64,000 bases of DNA from Opisthorchis felineus. Lineage: Eukaryota; Platyhelminthes; Trematoda; Opisthorchiida; Opisthorchiidae. The translations under genes were made by a program, and so were the position numbers. The stretch covers positions 503,181 to 567,180 of the forward strand of contig SJOL01005644.1 in the NCBI GenBank assembly GCA_004794785.1, given 5' to 3'. The notes below the pieces were generated by a model, which did not search any database, was not told the DNA's origin, and was given only the letters and a program-made list of their open reading frames with translations. Positions 1-9,309 of the stretch are shown here, in pieces. The first letter of the stretch is position 1; the number at the start of each line of letters is the position of its first letter.

Positions 1-61
1 GAGACACCAAACGACATGGCGGCTAACGGATGTCAGCGGCTTTCATGCTGTCAGGTTCTAC
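1..61 (+). repeat. 3' end fragment of RTE-like LINE
   Basis: The first 60 bases match the stretch that ends the RTE-like coding region in other copies of this window (around 8270-8320 and 18890-18945): GAGAC, then a degenerate 'atggcggctaac-gatgtcag' block and 'tgtcaggttct'. The match stops where the LTR starts at 62. The copy is cut by the window edge on its left and by the LTR element on its right. Confidence 0.6.
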
Positions 62-515
62 TGTAGTGGTCTGGGTACCCAAAAAAGCTACTTTAGGAAG
101 AGTGTGCGGCAAAGAAATAAATATAGTTAACATGAATTGAGTATACAATAATAAAAAGGGTCGAATGGAACAGACTCATTAAGAATTGTTCTCTTTAAAT
201 TGGTTCGTCGTGGATGGTCCGATCGTGGATGTCCAGGGGTATTCTTTCCGGGAAGCTCTCACAGACAATAATTTCCGAAGACAGTCTGAAATGTTTTGAT
301 ACCAGAGTTAGCACATGAAGCTCGCGAATGACTGCTGCAAGCGCGAGTGAAAAGGGCAAGAGAAAATCGAAGCATGCGACCACGCCTGTATTGTATGTAA
401 TTTTGTACAAAAGCGCGTTTTCGTGGTTTTTCGTATTCAAACAAAAAACGTTTATGGAATTGATGAGATAGGTAACGTTATAATGAAAGTTAAAGAAAGG
501 TACAAAACGCCACAC
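62..515 (-). repeat. 3' LTR of gypsy element
   Basis: On the plus strand it starts tgtagtggtctgggtaccc and ends acaaaacgccaca, so it has TG...CA ends in either orientation. It is homologous to 4096-4566 along its length. It contains an AATAAA-type motif (aaagaaataaatata near 110-125), but on the strand opposite to the element's transcription. Confidence 0.85.
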
Positions 516-532
516 TACTCCCCCACTAGAGC
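516..532 (-). other. polypurine tract of gypsy element
   Basis: On the minus strand the sequence directly upstream of the 3' LTR is ctctagtgggggagtag, a purine-rich run ending at the TGTGG start of the LTR. This is where plus-strand priming occurs in LTR retrotransposons. Confidence 0.65.
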
Positions 533-593
533 GTTGGCCGTGAAAGGGGAAAACGCTCGAATAATGAAAATAATGAATCAAAATTTGCTCACT

Positions 594-3500
594 TCACGTT
601 TCGTAATCAGTTAAGTGCTGAGGGAAACGGACACGTCGTCCAGAACGACTAGTGGAAGGAGTTAGGTTGGCGGTAGGGGTATCTGGAGTAGGTGCGGGTG
701 CTGGTGGGATAGCAGGATTGCTGAATTCGGTCGTGGGTGCTTCGATGAAGGCAGGCTTCAGACGATCAATGGAGACTGTATCATGCTTTCCGGTTCTCTC
801 TAAAACGAAGTATTTGGAGTGGCGTTCGATGACCTTGAAGGGACCATCATAACAAGGTTGAAGTGGTTTCTTTGTTGCGTCATGTCGGACAAATACAAAT
901 GGTGTAGAAGAGAGATCGGTTGAGATGTGCTCTTTTCGTGTTGATCGTCTTGTCGGCGTCGCACGAAGTTCAGACATGTGTTGTTTCAGGCGGGTGACGA
1001 ATGTAATGGGTGAAATGGGCTCTGCGCCAGAAGGGGAAACCAGTTCACCAGGTAAACGTAAAGTTGTACCATATACTAGTTCGGCTGGTGAACAGTGAAG
1101 ATCTTCCTTAATAGTGGAACGAATAGCAAGCAAAATGAGGGGTAAAGAAGAAGACCATGAAGATGGGTTCATTTGGGCAGTCAATGCAGCTTTGAGGTAT
1201 CGATGGAAACGTTCAACCAGACCGTTGGAACAGGGGTGATACGCGGTTGTCGAAATGTGATGAAAACCAAATAGAGTAGAAAACTCACGGAAGAGGTTAC
1301 ATTGAAATTGTGAACCGCGGTCGGTAGTAACGGAGGAAGGTATGCCAAAGTTACTCACCCAATGCTGCAAAAACGAAAAGGCTACCGTTTCAGCTGAAGT
1401 ATCCGAAATAGGTACAGCTACTGGCCAACGAGTAAAACGATCAATCATGGTAAGAATATGAGTAAAACCGTTTGATGGGGAAAGTGGACCAACAATATCC
1501 AGATGGACTTGCGTAAATCGAGAATCAGGAACTGCAAATGAGCCGAGAGGTGAGTTCGTATGCCGTGTTACTTTACTGCGTTGACAGGCGATGCACTGTT
1601 TAGCCCAGGCTGTTAGATCCTTATTCATGTAGGGCCACACGAAACGTGCACTGATCAACTTCTTTGTCGCCCTGATTCCTGGATGAGAGAGTCCATGAAA
1701 GTGGTCAAATACAACTCGTCGAAAAGCTTCGGGGATGATTGGGCGAGCTGTGCCGGTAGACATATCACAAAGGATGGTTCCAGACTGGAGGGGTAAGGGA
1801 ATTGAAGAAACTTGAAAAGAAGGAAAGGATAGAGTGGACGTAAACTTGGGATCACAATGTTGAAGGTTCGCCAGTTTGGCAAGGTCCAACTGCGTGGAAG
1901 AGTGAAAAGTGTTGATGTCTGGGCGAGATAGGGCGTCTGCAACGACATTGTCTGATCCTGGAGTGTACCGAATGTCGGTAGTGAATTGGGAAATATAGTC
2001 CAGATGACGTATCTCGCGTGGTGAATAGCGATCAGGCTTGGCGTTGAAAGCATACGTAAGTGGCTTATGGTCGGTTTGAATGGTAAATGATCTACCTTCT
2101 AATAAGTGCCGGAAATGGCGAATAGCAAGGTAAATTGCGAGTAATTCACGACCAAAAGTACTGTAACGCGTTTGGGCAGCCTGCATCTTCTGCGAGAAAA
2201 AGGCTAATGGATGAAAGACGTTGTTGACAACTTGATGGAGTACAGCGCCGACAGCAGCGTTTGAAGCATCGGTTGTCAAAATAAGTTTTGTGTTCTCGTG
2301 GGTATCGAGAAAAGATAGTTTTGTGGCTTGGGCGATTGCCTGCTTTGCTCTTTCGAAAGCAGTAATGGCGGCTGGGGGCAAGGTGACAGATTTTTCTTTG
2401 GAGCCAAGTAAATCGGTCAGTGGCTGTAAGACATCTGCACAATGAGGGATAAATCGCCGATAATAGTTGATAATTCCAATAAAACGGCGAAGTTGGGTGA
2501 TAGTTGTGGGTATGGGAAAAGATTCAAGGGCCAAAATGCGATCGGGCAAGGGTGAAATGCCGGTTGGGTCAATGTGGTGACCAAGAAAATCTAAGCTGGT
2601 TACACCAAACAAGCATTTGTCAATATTCAAACGTATGTTATAGGTAGCAAGACGTTGGAATACTGCCCTGAGATGATCTGCATGTTCAGTTGGGGAGGTG
2701 CTAGCGATTAAAACATCGTCTAGGTAAGCGTACGCAAAAGGTAAACCACGTAAGACTTCGTCCATGAAACGTTGAAACGTTTGGGCTGCATTTCGAAGAC
2801 CAAAGGGCATACGCGTGAATTCGAAAAGGCCAAACGGTGTTGTGACCGCTGTTTTGGGTATGTCATCCGGGGCTACGGGTATGTGGTAGTATGCACGTAC
2901 AAGGTCGAGTTTGGAAAAAATGTTTGTGTGGCATAAGGTACTTGCGAAATCGTGGATATGTGGGATGGGATACCTGTCTGGGATAGTGGCGTTATTGAGA
3001 GAACGGTAATCTCCACAAGGTCTCCAATCACCTTTAGATTTCTTGGGTACCATATGTAGGGGTGACGACCAGTGACTCGACGAAGTGCGGATGATGCCGA
3101 GTTCGAGCATGTGTTCAAACTCGTGTTTTGCGATCTGGAGTTTTTCTGGATGAAGTCGACGGGGATTGGTATGGGCAGGTGGGCCTCTCGTCTGGATGTG
3201 ATGAACGACGGAATGTGTGACCGGTTGAGTGTACTGACATGGATGAGTAAGGGTAGGAAAATCCCTAAGTATGTCAGCAAAATGAGAATCAGGTAGAATA
3301 ACTCGGATACCTGTGGATGAAGTTGGGGTACAGATTCCGTTGACCGAGAGGGAAGTTAGCACATCCAAGAGACGTTTGTGTCGCATATCGACGGATAAGT
3401 TGTAGTGGGTGAGAAAGTCCGCGCCAAGGATGGGTGTTTGGACGTCGGCCAAAAGGAAGATCCACTTGAACGCACGTCGCAATCCGAGGTCAAGGGTGAG

Positions 3501-3764
3501 GGAACGTTCGCCGTATGTAGCGATGCGGGTACCGTTAGCGGCTTGTAACGAACAGGAAGAGGAGTCAGGAAGCGGACTCTTATGTGGTAGCACACTAACT
3601 TCGGCTCCCGTATCTACGAGGAAACGTAGACCACTTGAGCGATCGGTGATGTGGAATAGGCGACTAGTGCGAGGAGGGCCACAGACAGTCGTCGCCGTTA
3701 CTGACTGGCCGGGGTGTTTAAAGGGTTGTTGGGACGCGGCCTGAAGGAGCAGGGTGGTTGGCAT
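594..3764 (-). CDS. pol: gypsy pol polyprotein (PR-RT-RH-IN), intact
   Basis: An uninterrupted 1056-codon ORF encodes the replication enzymes of the retrotransposon. Domains in order: aspartic protease with D-T-G at residues 51-53; reverse transcriptase with the first catalytic Asp at 287 (F-S-K-L-D-L) and Y-L-D-D at 347-350; RNase H with D499, E540, D565 and D610; integrase with the zinc-binding H690, H694, C724, C727 and the catalytic D756, D815, E851, where the last two are 35 residues apart as in D-D-35-E. All catalytic residues I can locate are present, so the enzyme may be functional. The first Met falls 67 bases inside the end of the gag frame, so it is probably expressed by frameshift from gag; the true N-terminus is uncertain. 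It is the only undamaged mobile-element gene in the window. Confidence 0.95.
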   Translation of the reverse strand: MPTTLLLQAASQQPFKHPGQSVTATTVCGPPRTSRLFHITDRSSGLRFLVDTGAEVSVLPHKSPLPDSSSCSLQAANGTRIATYGERSLTLDLGLRRAFKWIFLLADVQTPILGADFLTHYNLSVDMRHKRLLDVLTSLSVNGICTPTSSTGIRVILPDSHFADILRDFPTLTHPCQYTQPVTHSVVHHIQTRGPPAHTNPRRLHPEKLQIAKHEFEHMLELGIIRTSSSHWSSPLHMVPKKSKGDWRPCGDYRSLNNATIPDRYPIPHIHDFASTLCHTNIFSKLDLVRAYYHIPVAPDDIPKTAVTTPFGLFEFTRMPFGLRNAAQTFQRFMDEVLRGLPFAYAYLDDVLIASTSPTEHADHLRAVFQRLATYNIRLNIDKCLFGVTSLDFLGHHIDPTGISPLPDRILALESFPIPTTITQLRRFIGIINYYRRFIPHCADVLQPLTDLLGSKEKSVTLPPAAITAFERAKQAIAQATKLSFLDTHENTKLILTTDASNAAVGAVLHQVVNNVFHPLAFFSQKMQAAQTRYSTFGRELLAIYLAIRHFRHLLEGRSFTIQTDHKPLTYAFNAKPDRYSPREIRHLDYISQFTTDIRYTPGSDNVVADALSRPDINTFHSSTQLDLAKLANLQHCDPKFTSTLSFPSFQVSSIPLPLQSGTILCDMSTGTARPIIPEAFRRVVFDHFHGLSHPGIRATKKLISARFVWPYMNKDLTAWAKQCIACQRSKVTRHTNSPLGSFAVPDSRFTQVHLDIVGPLSPSNGFTHILTMIDRFTRWPVAVPISDTSAETVAFSFLQHWVSNFGIPSSVTTDRGSQFQCNLFREFSTLFGFHHISTTAYHPCSNGLVERFHRYLKAALTAQMNPSSWSSSLPLILLAIRSTIKEDLHCSPAELVYGTTLRLPGELVSPSGAEPISPITFVTRLKQHMSELRATPTRRSTRKEHISTDLSSTPFVFVRHDATKKPLQPCYDGPFKVIERHSKYFVLERTGKHDTVSIDRLKPAFIEAPTTEFSNPAIPPAPAPTPDTPTANLTPSTSRSGRRVRFPQHLTDYET

Positions 3765-3979
3765 TTGCGTGCTTTAGGACCGAACGATTGGTGATACCAG
3801 CACCAAGAGGGACGGGATTGTGACGACGATCGAGATCGTGAACGTGGTCGACGCTTGTTGATTTCAAGCCGTTGAAGACGATCGGTCATTGTATCAAAAC
3901 GGGTTTGTAGTTGTGACATGACAGAAAGTATCGGATCGAAAGCTGTGGAAGGGGTGGGTGCTAATCGGATGCTAATCAT
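3698..3979 (-). CDS. gag: truncated gag with CHCC zinc knuckle
   Basis: A 93-codon ORF upstream of pol on the same strand, overlapping its start by 67 bases in another frame. The C-terminal half holds C60, H63, C73 and C77 (C-x2-H-x9-C-x3-C), preceded by an Arg/Ser-rich basic stretch at residues 43-56. This is the nucleocapsid end of a CsRn1-type Gag. A complete Gag of this clade is several times longer, and only about 95 bases separate this ORF from the putative primer-binding site, so the matrix/capsid part is deleted. Such a copy could not make its own particle and would need Gag from another element. Confidence 0.8.
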   Translation of the reverse strand: MISIRLAPTPSTAFDPILSVMSQLQTRFDTMTDRLQRLEINKRRPRSRSRSSSQSRPSWCWYHQSFGPKARKCQPPCSFRPRPNNPLNTPASQ

Positions 3980-4073
3980 ATTATCGACCGAATCCGATAA
4001 ATTGAAGTGTGCATCTATAATGAGTGGGCAAAAAACTACGACGACCTGAAAGGAAAAGATAAAAAATATCTAG
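3980..4073 (-). other. short leader left after gag deletion
   Basis: Ninety-odd bases between the gag remnant and the putative primer-binding site. No in-frame capsid-like sequence is visible. This is where most of gag would be in a full element. Confidence 0.5.
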
Positions 4074-4091
4074 AAAGACTCAGGCTCACCA
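4074..4091 (-). other. possible primer-binding site
   Basis: Four bases inside the 5' LTR edge the minus strand reads TGGTGAGCCTGAGTCTTT. A TGG start next to the LTR fits pairing with the CCA end of a tRNA. I could not match it to a particular tRNA; it does not look like the tRNA-Trp complement reported for CsRn1. Confidence 0.4.
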
Positions 4092-4095
4092 AATT

Positions 4096-4566
4096 TGTAG
4101 TGGTCTGGGTACCCAAAAAACTACTGTTCCAGGAGTGTGTGGCAAAGAAATAAATACGATTACTCTGAATTGAGTACACAATAATAAGAAGTGTCGAATA
4201 GAATAGACTCACTAAGGATTGCTCACTTTAAAATAGTTCATCGTTGGCCCAGGTCAGTGAATGAATAGTAATCCGATCGTGGATGTCCAGGGGGTATTCT
4301 TTCGGACAGCTCTCACATACACTAAACTCCGAAGACGGTCTGAAATGTTTTGATACCAGAGTTAGCACATGAAGCTCGCGAATGACCGCTGTAAGCGCGA
4401 GCGAAATGAGAAGAGAAAGCTGGGGCATGTGACCACGCCTGTATTTTATGTAAATTGTACAAATGCGCGTTTTCGTGATTTTGCGTATTCAAACAAAAAA
4501 CGATTATGGAATTGATGAGATAGGTAACGTTATAATGAACGCAAAATAAACGTACAAAACACCACA
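4096..4566 (-). repeat. 5' LTR of gypsy element
   Basis: Direct-repeat partner of 62-515, starting tgtagtggtctgggtaccc and ending acaaaacaccaca on the plus strand. It has an extra stretch of about 20 bases near 4240-4262 compared with the other LTR and many substitutions. Confidence 0.85.
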
Positions 4567-4837
4567 GGTCCCTCGTCCTGTCCCAGTTCTTTCTTCTTCT
4601 ATCATAATGCCTTAGTCGAATAAATTGATGGAGTAGCGCGGGGGTTAAAAACCGGTTTTGCTTTTGGTGTGGCTGTCAATGTGGCTGCCATGTCCTCCAA
4701 CAATTCCCTAGCCACGAACCCAAAAGCATCTCATTGCTGTCTGTTATCGGTGTCGTTGATCAATAACTCACTACCGCTCGTTATGGAACACTTGTGTGAA
4801 CCCTCACTCCTCAGCCCAACTCGGGAATCTTGGTTAG
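4567..4837. other. unassigned spacer
   Basis: No gene or recognised repeat. It does not continue the RTE tail seen at 1-61, which argues against a simple insertion of the LTR element into that LINE. Confidence 0.4.
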
Positions 4838-4945
4838 TCCTCTCTGGATCTGGGCAACTTGGCGATATCCCAGCCTTTGTCCTTACTTTAAGTGACGTGG
4901 CCGCAAGACACCGAGGTGTTACGGCTGGCAATGTTCAAGGATGTG
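4838..4945 (+). repeat. 3' half of tRNA-derived SINE
   Basis: Matches the non-tRNA body of the SINE copies elsewhere: 'ggatctgggcaacttggcgatatcccagcc', a degenerate 'gcaagacaccgaggtgttac' and 'ggctgg'. The tRNA-like head with box A and box B is absent. It runs almost directly into an RTE-like LINE copy at about 4950. Confidence 0.65.
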
Positions 4946-4949
4946 AATG

Positions 4950-5445
4950 AAGTTTTCAGTCAACACTTGTCTCCTCTGGTAAGAGGAGACTTTTCTGGAG
5001 AACTGGAGAGAATCGCTGATGGCGCCCATTATACAAAGGGACCTGTTGTGAGTCTGGTAATCACAGGATGATCAGCTTGACCGCAGTCGTTGCAAGACTC
5101 TTGATGTCACTTGACTTTTTGGCCTTATTGTGGCCCGTGAGCCATTCACTCGTGAGCGGCAAGCGGCATTCCAATCAGGAAGGGGTTCCACTGACCCAGT
5201 TTTCAAACTAGACTCTGTGCCAGAATCCGTGAATCCAAATCGCCGCCTAAAGACCAGAAAAACCCCACCCTTGAAGCTTTGGCAAAAGCATCGTTCGTGT
5301 GTATCAATAGGTGAACCCCATGCGTATGAAGGGCCAATCACTCTAGTATTCCTGGAAGTCCAAGACGCATTCGACCCAGTTGACCTGTCTCTTCTTAGCA
5401 CCCTTGCTCAGAAAGGAATATGTCCGGAAGCTATCCGCCGTAAGT
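4950..5445 (+). pseudogene. RTE-like LINE copy 1, reverse transcriptase part a
   Basis: Aligns with the start of the RT domain in the copy at 17470-18500. In frame one can read R-E-R-Q-A-A-F-Q-S-G-R-G-S-T-D (the RTE 'QAGFRPGRG' block) near 5150-5200 and I-T-L-V-F-L-E-V-Q-D-A-F-D-P-V-D near 5338-5385, which holds the first catalytic Asp region (normally F-L-D-F-x-x-A-F-D). An unrelated stretch of about 100 bases lies inside it around 5205-5310. Stops and frameshifts make it non-functional. Confidence 0.8.
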
Positions 5446-5765
5446 GACTAATCAACACACAACTATTGAATGGCTGTCAAGTACAGACGACCAGAAAAGA
5501 CATGCCCTGATTGGTCAGAGGCTCAGCCAATCAGGGTCGAACACTCGTAGCTCGACGTCCCTCGACCTCCTTGCGGAGGTTCTGGCACGCTCCTGCAGAA
5601 TATTTTGTGATGGCCCCATAAACACAGCCGTAATAGTTTTTCTTGGTCTCCATTAATGGCTTTCTAGAGGTTCCATGCTTTTCTGATGTACCGTAGCGGG
5701 CGGAACAGGAAGCCAAGGACCGACATAGGGGTTACATCATTGTTCATAGGACGCAACATTACGTC
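5446..5765. repeat. insertion inside RTE copy 1
   Basis: About 320 bases with no match to the RTE copy at 17890, where the flanking sequences are contiguous. 'gtccgga' on the left and 'gtcccgga' on the right could be a short duplication. It contains a perfect 10-bp inverted repeat (ccctgattgg at 5505-5514 and ccaatcaggg at 5527-5536). The identity of the inserted element is unknown. Confidence 0.5.
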
Positions 5766-5960
5766 CCGGAGGTTTGTGAATATAATAGGTTCTTTGTGTT
5801 CTCATACTTCAGGGCGCGTGGGAGCTTATATAAAGCTCTGCAAAGACCGTACACAAGGTGGTGCCCGCTGTCTCCATTCCTATGCAGTTTTGTGGTCGAC
5901 GAGCTAATGAGACGAACACAAGGTCTTAAAAACCATGGTGTTTTTCACGGACTTAATACA
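5766..5960 (+). pseudogene. RTE-like LINE copy 1, reverse transcriptase part b
   Basis: Continues the RT alignment: ggaggtttgtgaatataata, then a decayed block equivalent to the 'tcaggagtgtccactctctc' region of the copy at 17470, then 'gagacgaacacaaggtctta' and 'ccatggtgtt'. Sequence homologous to the next RT segment resumes only at about 7950, on the far side of a minus-strand LINE. Confidence 0.7.
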
Positions 5961-7945
5961 CAGGATTGAGGTTTCGCCCAATTTTCCCGGGCCGATTCTG
6001 TTCTTGCCGTTCAGCGGCTGCCGTTCACCTAAAAAGCGCATGCGAAAAAGGGTGGGGTACTGGTCTTTAAGTTATTAGCGCTGGCCAGTAAGATTGCCAA
6101 GACGAGGATTCGCATAAAAAGGCGTCTAATAGTGCTTTGAACTGGGTACTTGATGTAGCGTGCAGAACCGTTGGGGAAAAATTACTCCACGCGGCAACTA
6201 CCCGAAATGAGAAAAACTTGCCTAATAAAAGTGTGCGCACTGAGCTTGAAAATCTTCCACCCATGTCCCCACCGTGTGCTAGCTGGATCAACATGAAAAA
6301 CCTGTTGACCAAACCTTGTTCAAACAGGGCATAAGTAAGTATTAGGTCTTCTCGGAGGCGACGATACTCCAGGGGAAAGAGATCAAGAACCGCGAGACGC
6401 GTTTCATAGTCCACAGATTTAAGGCCGGCAAACATTTTCGTGGCAGCTCGTTGGACACGCTCATTGAGGGTTACGTCCTTGTGTCCTGAGTAGACAACTT
6501 GGTTGGCATATTCAAGAACCGGTCTGACGTAGGCCCCATAGTGTATTTGGAAGTCCATGCGAGTAATACAGGTGAAGGTGCGCCGGATCATCCGTAGAAC
6601 GGCGAATGCCTTTTGAGCCGATTTCTCATGATGCAGTGAGAAGGCCATGTTCGAAGAGAGCCAGATACCCAAATCCTTTTTGGCATCCATCCTCGCGATG
6701 TCTTCTGGTCCACTGTCACCATGCACGAAAACGGCGTTCGCTGAGTCTCCTCCGAATGACATATGGACGCACTTTTTGCCCTTCAGATGAAGGCGCCAGT
6801 CCAACGACCACTGTTTTGCAGCGTCCACATCCATTTGGAGGACACTGGCACTTTAACCCCAGGAGTTCAAGTCGTCTGCAAAAAGTAGACATCGACCTGA
6901 AAGAACGTCTGAAAGGTCGTTGACGTATATCAGAAACAGCAGTGGTCCCAAAACAGAGCCTTGAGGAACTCCACGGGAGACTCGCCGGAGAAGAGTAGGC
7001 TCTATTTTCACTCGGAATGTTCTGTTTGATAGGAATGCCTTAATCCAGCATAGAATTTCCTCGTGAATCCCGTAAGACTCGGAACGTATGGGACTCGATC
7101 GAATGCTTTTGGGGAGTCGAAAAATATGCCATCCGATATGAGTCCCTTAGTTTGGGTGAAGCTGTCCATAAATACGAGCATGTTCGTCACGCAAGAACGG
7201 TTTGGGAGGAATCCGTGTTGAACTGGGGATATCAAGTTGTTGGTAGTAAGATGATCTAGGATGGCCCGTTTCAGAATGCGTTCCATCACCTAGCACGGCA
7301 CGCTAGTGAGGCTAATAGGCCTGTAGCTGCCGGGCGATAGTCGGTCACCAGTTTTGTAGATTGGCGTAACAATCGCTTCCTTCCAAGCAGAGGGAAGGTT
7401 GCCTTCGTCGAGCGACTGACGAAACACCAGGTAGAAATGCGTTGCTAGTGTGAACGACGTTTCCTTCAGGATCCTGGGGTGAACCTTGTCGGGCCCCAAT
7501 GCGCAGAACGGGTTTGTTTTGTGCAAGAGTTGACGAATGTCCTCCTCCGTGAAGACTGAGTTGGTTAGAGGCCGTTCGTAGTTACGCCTTGACAAGATTG
7601 GGTGTGAAGAGTTCACTGGGACTGAATACAGGCCTGTATAGTGTTCTCTGCAGACTTCAGATACCACTAGTGGGTCAGTCGTGGGTTTCCTGTTCCTGTC
7701 CCCTAAGGCGAACGCTGCTGGCTTATTTCTGCGGCGATGCCTCGTACTTAAACAGCACATTTTTGTTTTTCCGGGCGATGTCTAGTATGTTGGCTTGTTT
7801 TCGTATGTTCCATTGGTGGATTTCTGATTTACAGCGGTTCCGCATTTTACGAAATGCCAGCTCATCTTCTGTGTCTCATGTAGTCAACTTTTTGAAAACA
7901 GTTGAGACTTTTTTCCGGCTGCGTGCTAGTTTTTTCGGGTGTTGA
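5960..7945 (-). pseudogene. CR1/jockey-like LINE nested in RTE copy 1
   Basis: On the minus strand the pieces read, 5' to 3': a basic linker (7945-7760), an RT fingers/palm block with A-L-G-P-D-K-V-H-P-R-I-L-K and S-P-G-S-Y-R-P-I-S-L-T-S (7760-7290), G-F-L-P-N-R-S-C-V-T-N and P-K-A-F-D-R-V-P (7289-7008), V-P-Q-G-S-V-L-G-P-L-L-F followed by F-A-D-D (about 6985-6870), and a C-terminal block with R-P-V-L-E-Y and R-R-L-R-E-D-L (6834-6067). These are CR1/jockey motifs, clearly different from the RTE family around it. At least two frameshifts break the frame near 7290 and 6840-7008. The 3' limit between 5960 and 6066 is uncertain. Confidence 0.8.
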
Positions 7946-7949
7946 AATA

Positions 7950-8515
7950 ACTGTTGACGAAAACCCTGTCGGTCTGGAATATACAGGCGACATTGTTCTG
8001 TTTTTTTTAACAGAAAGCGGCGGTTTTCCCGGATAAGCTCTCCAAGGTTATACCGTCCTTCGGCATGCGATTTGCACCCACAAACTGAGGTTATGCTCCC
8101 AAATATTCGGTCACCGAACCCAGCGCTTAGAACCCAAGTAGGGGCACTAAAAGTTATGAAGCGTTTTTCGTACCTTGTTTGGTGTAAAAGTTCTGATTTT
8201 GGTGTGACAGATGAGATTAATGCACGAAACTAAGGTTTGGGCCCGTGTGATCCCCACTAGGCTCTGCTGGAGACGCTGCAACACATGACTGCTATTCGAT
8301 GTCAGTGGCGTTCCTGTTGTCAGTTTCTATCCAGATTACCTGAATGAGTGTCTGGAGGTGTAGACATGTCGGCATAATTCTGGTAGGCTAGCACCAAGTC
8401 CCTTCACTACCCACTTATTTCCTCTCCACAGTAAGATTTTCAAACAAATTATTCTCACACGGTAGTGAATCACCAGTGTTGGACCACTGATTTTGTGCCG
8501 TAAATGCAGTAATCA
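7950..8515 (+). pseudogene. RTE-like LINE copy 1, RT end and 3' UTR
   Basis: Starts with 'aaaccctgtcggtctggaat', matching 'aaaaccttgtcgatctggag' of the copy at 17470. The catalytic motif region reads L-E-Y-T-G-D-I-V-L-F, with the Y-A-D-D box decayed. After about 8230 it jumps to the 3' end (gctggagacgctgcaacaca), so the thumb and C-terminal domain are deleted. The 3' UTR ends with the 'cactg...gttggaccactga' and 'cagtaatcatgg' tail seen in other copies. Confidence 0.75.
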
Positions 8516-8519
8516 TGGT

Positions 8520-8937
8520 TGAGCAGTTGGAAGGAAGTAGAAAGTGATGGGGAATTGAACTCAGTGATTATGCTTGGGTCTTGAATTGTTGTTTCTGATA
8601 CGCAGCACGCATCAATGTCGGGCGAATGCAGTGTGGGAGCAAGGACAGCTTGTTGTTCTGCTTTTGCAGTGTGGACCAATAAAAGCTGTCATGTAGACGA
8701 GTCTTCGAGGCTCGAACTTTGGTTTCCGGATGCCCGAGGCTGTCATCACCGGGTAGTCCGCAAACGTTGTGGCCAAGACGGATGCAAAACGGCCAGAGTC
8801 GTCAGTTCTAACGGATAGGCCTTGCAGGCAAGGGTTATTGATGGGGTGGGGCTGGGAGGGGGAAGAAAAACTATGTGAAGGTGAAAGAAGGAAGGTGTCA
8901 GCAACAGTGTGTTTTTGCTTACCCATCCTTCTGTATG
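8520..8937 (-). pseudogene. 5' part of RTE-like LINE, endonuclease start
   Basis: On the minus strand 8679-8540 encodes [12 protein letters not shown] and [14 protein letters not shown]. This is the start of the APE-type endonuclease of this RTE family, whose catalytic Glu is in the C-x-S-E-T block. The sequence above it (to 8937) is the 5' region; it shares the K-H-(A/T)-(I/V)-(V/A)-D block with 15495-15700. The rest of the element is missing. A SINE lies directly next to it at 8938. Confidence 0.6.
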
Positions 8938-9130
8938 GAGCGAGATGGCTCAAGTGGTTAGAGCGCGAATTTACTGACCGGAAGGTCCGTGGTTCGAACC
9001 CGACCTCTGCCTCTCGACTTCCCCTGTCTAGGCTTGGGCAACCTGGCAGTATCCCAGCCCTCTTGCTTCCTTCTGGTGGCATGGCAGCTAGGCATCGGAA
9101 GGGTGTTACAGCTGAACTACTTTTTTTTCT
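8938..9130 (+). repeat. tRNA-derived SINE, copy 1
   Basis: The head contains a Pol III box A (TGGCTCAAGTGG) and box B (GGTTCGAACCC) at tRNA-like spacing. The body reads 'gtctaggcttgggcaacctg', 'gcagtatcccagcc', 'ggtggcatggcagctaggca' and ends 'gtgttacagctgaact' followed by a T run. Its translation is a well-known source of false proteins. Target-site duplication not clear. Confidence 0.85.
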
Positions 9131-9309
9131 GGCTAATCAAAGTCAATTGATTTCTTGTCGGTTCCTGTTCATCGTCATCTTCAGCCGTAAAAACCCATAC
9201 TTGCCGTACACTGGTTACAGCCACGACAGTTTCTATCACCGATAATGTGAAGAGGTGAGGGGTAGATAGCTACGCATTAGAGGCGGTGGCTCATATAATT
9301 GATGCGAAA
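9131..9309. other. unassigned spacer
   Basis: Nothing recognised between the SINE and the next LINE. Confidence 0.4.

Larger units (their letters stand above)
62..4566 (-). mobile_element. CsRn1-like Ty3/gypsy LTR retrotransposon
   Basis: Two direct repeats of about 450-470 bp (62-515 and 4096-4566) enclose a minus-strand gag remnant and a full pol ORF. Order on the minus strand: 5' LTR, possible primer-binding site, gag remnant, protease-RT-RNase H-integrase, polypurine tract, 3' LTR. The gag zinc knuckle has the form C-x2-H-x9-C-x3-C, which is the hallmark described for the CsRn1 clade, first reported from Clonorchis sinensis. The element is only about 4.5 kb because most of gag is missing. 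By eye the two LTRs differ at roughly 15% of positions plus an indel of about 20 bp. I see no matching 5-bp duplication outside the LTRs (tctac on the left, ggtcc on the right). Confidence 0.9.

Noticed and set aside
8950..9010. box A and box B as a real tRNA gene
   Set aside because: The sequence continues into the SINE body and lacks a closed acceptor stem.
8769..9245. ORF with an [14 protein letters not shown] motif as a protein gene (also at 16483-16683)
   Set aside because: The motif is the translation of the tRNA-derived SINE; the same peptide appears wherever the SINE does, on either strand.
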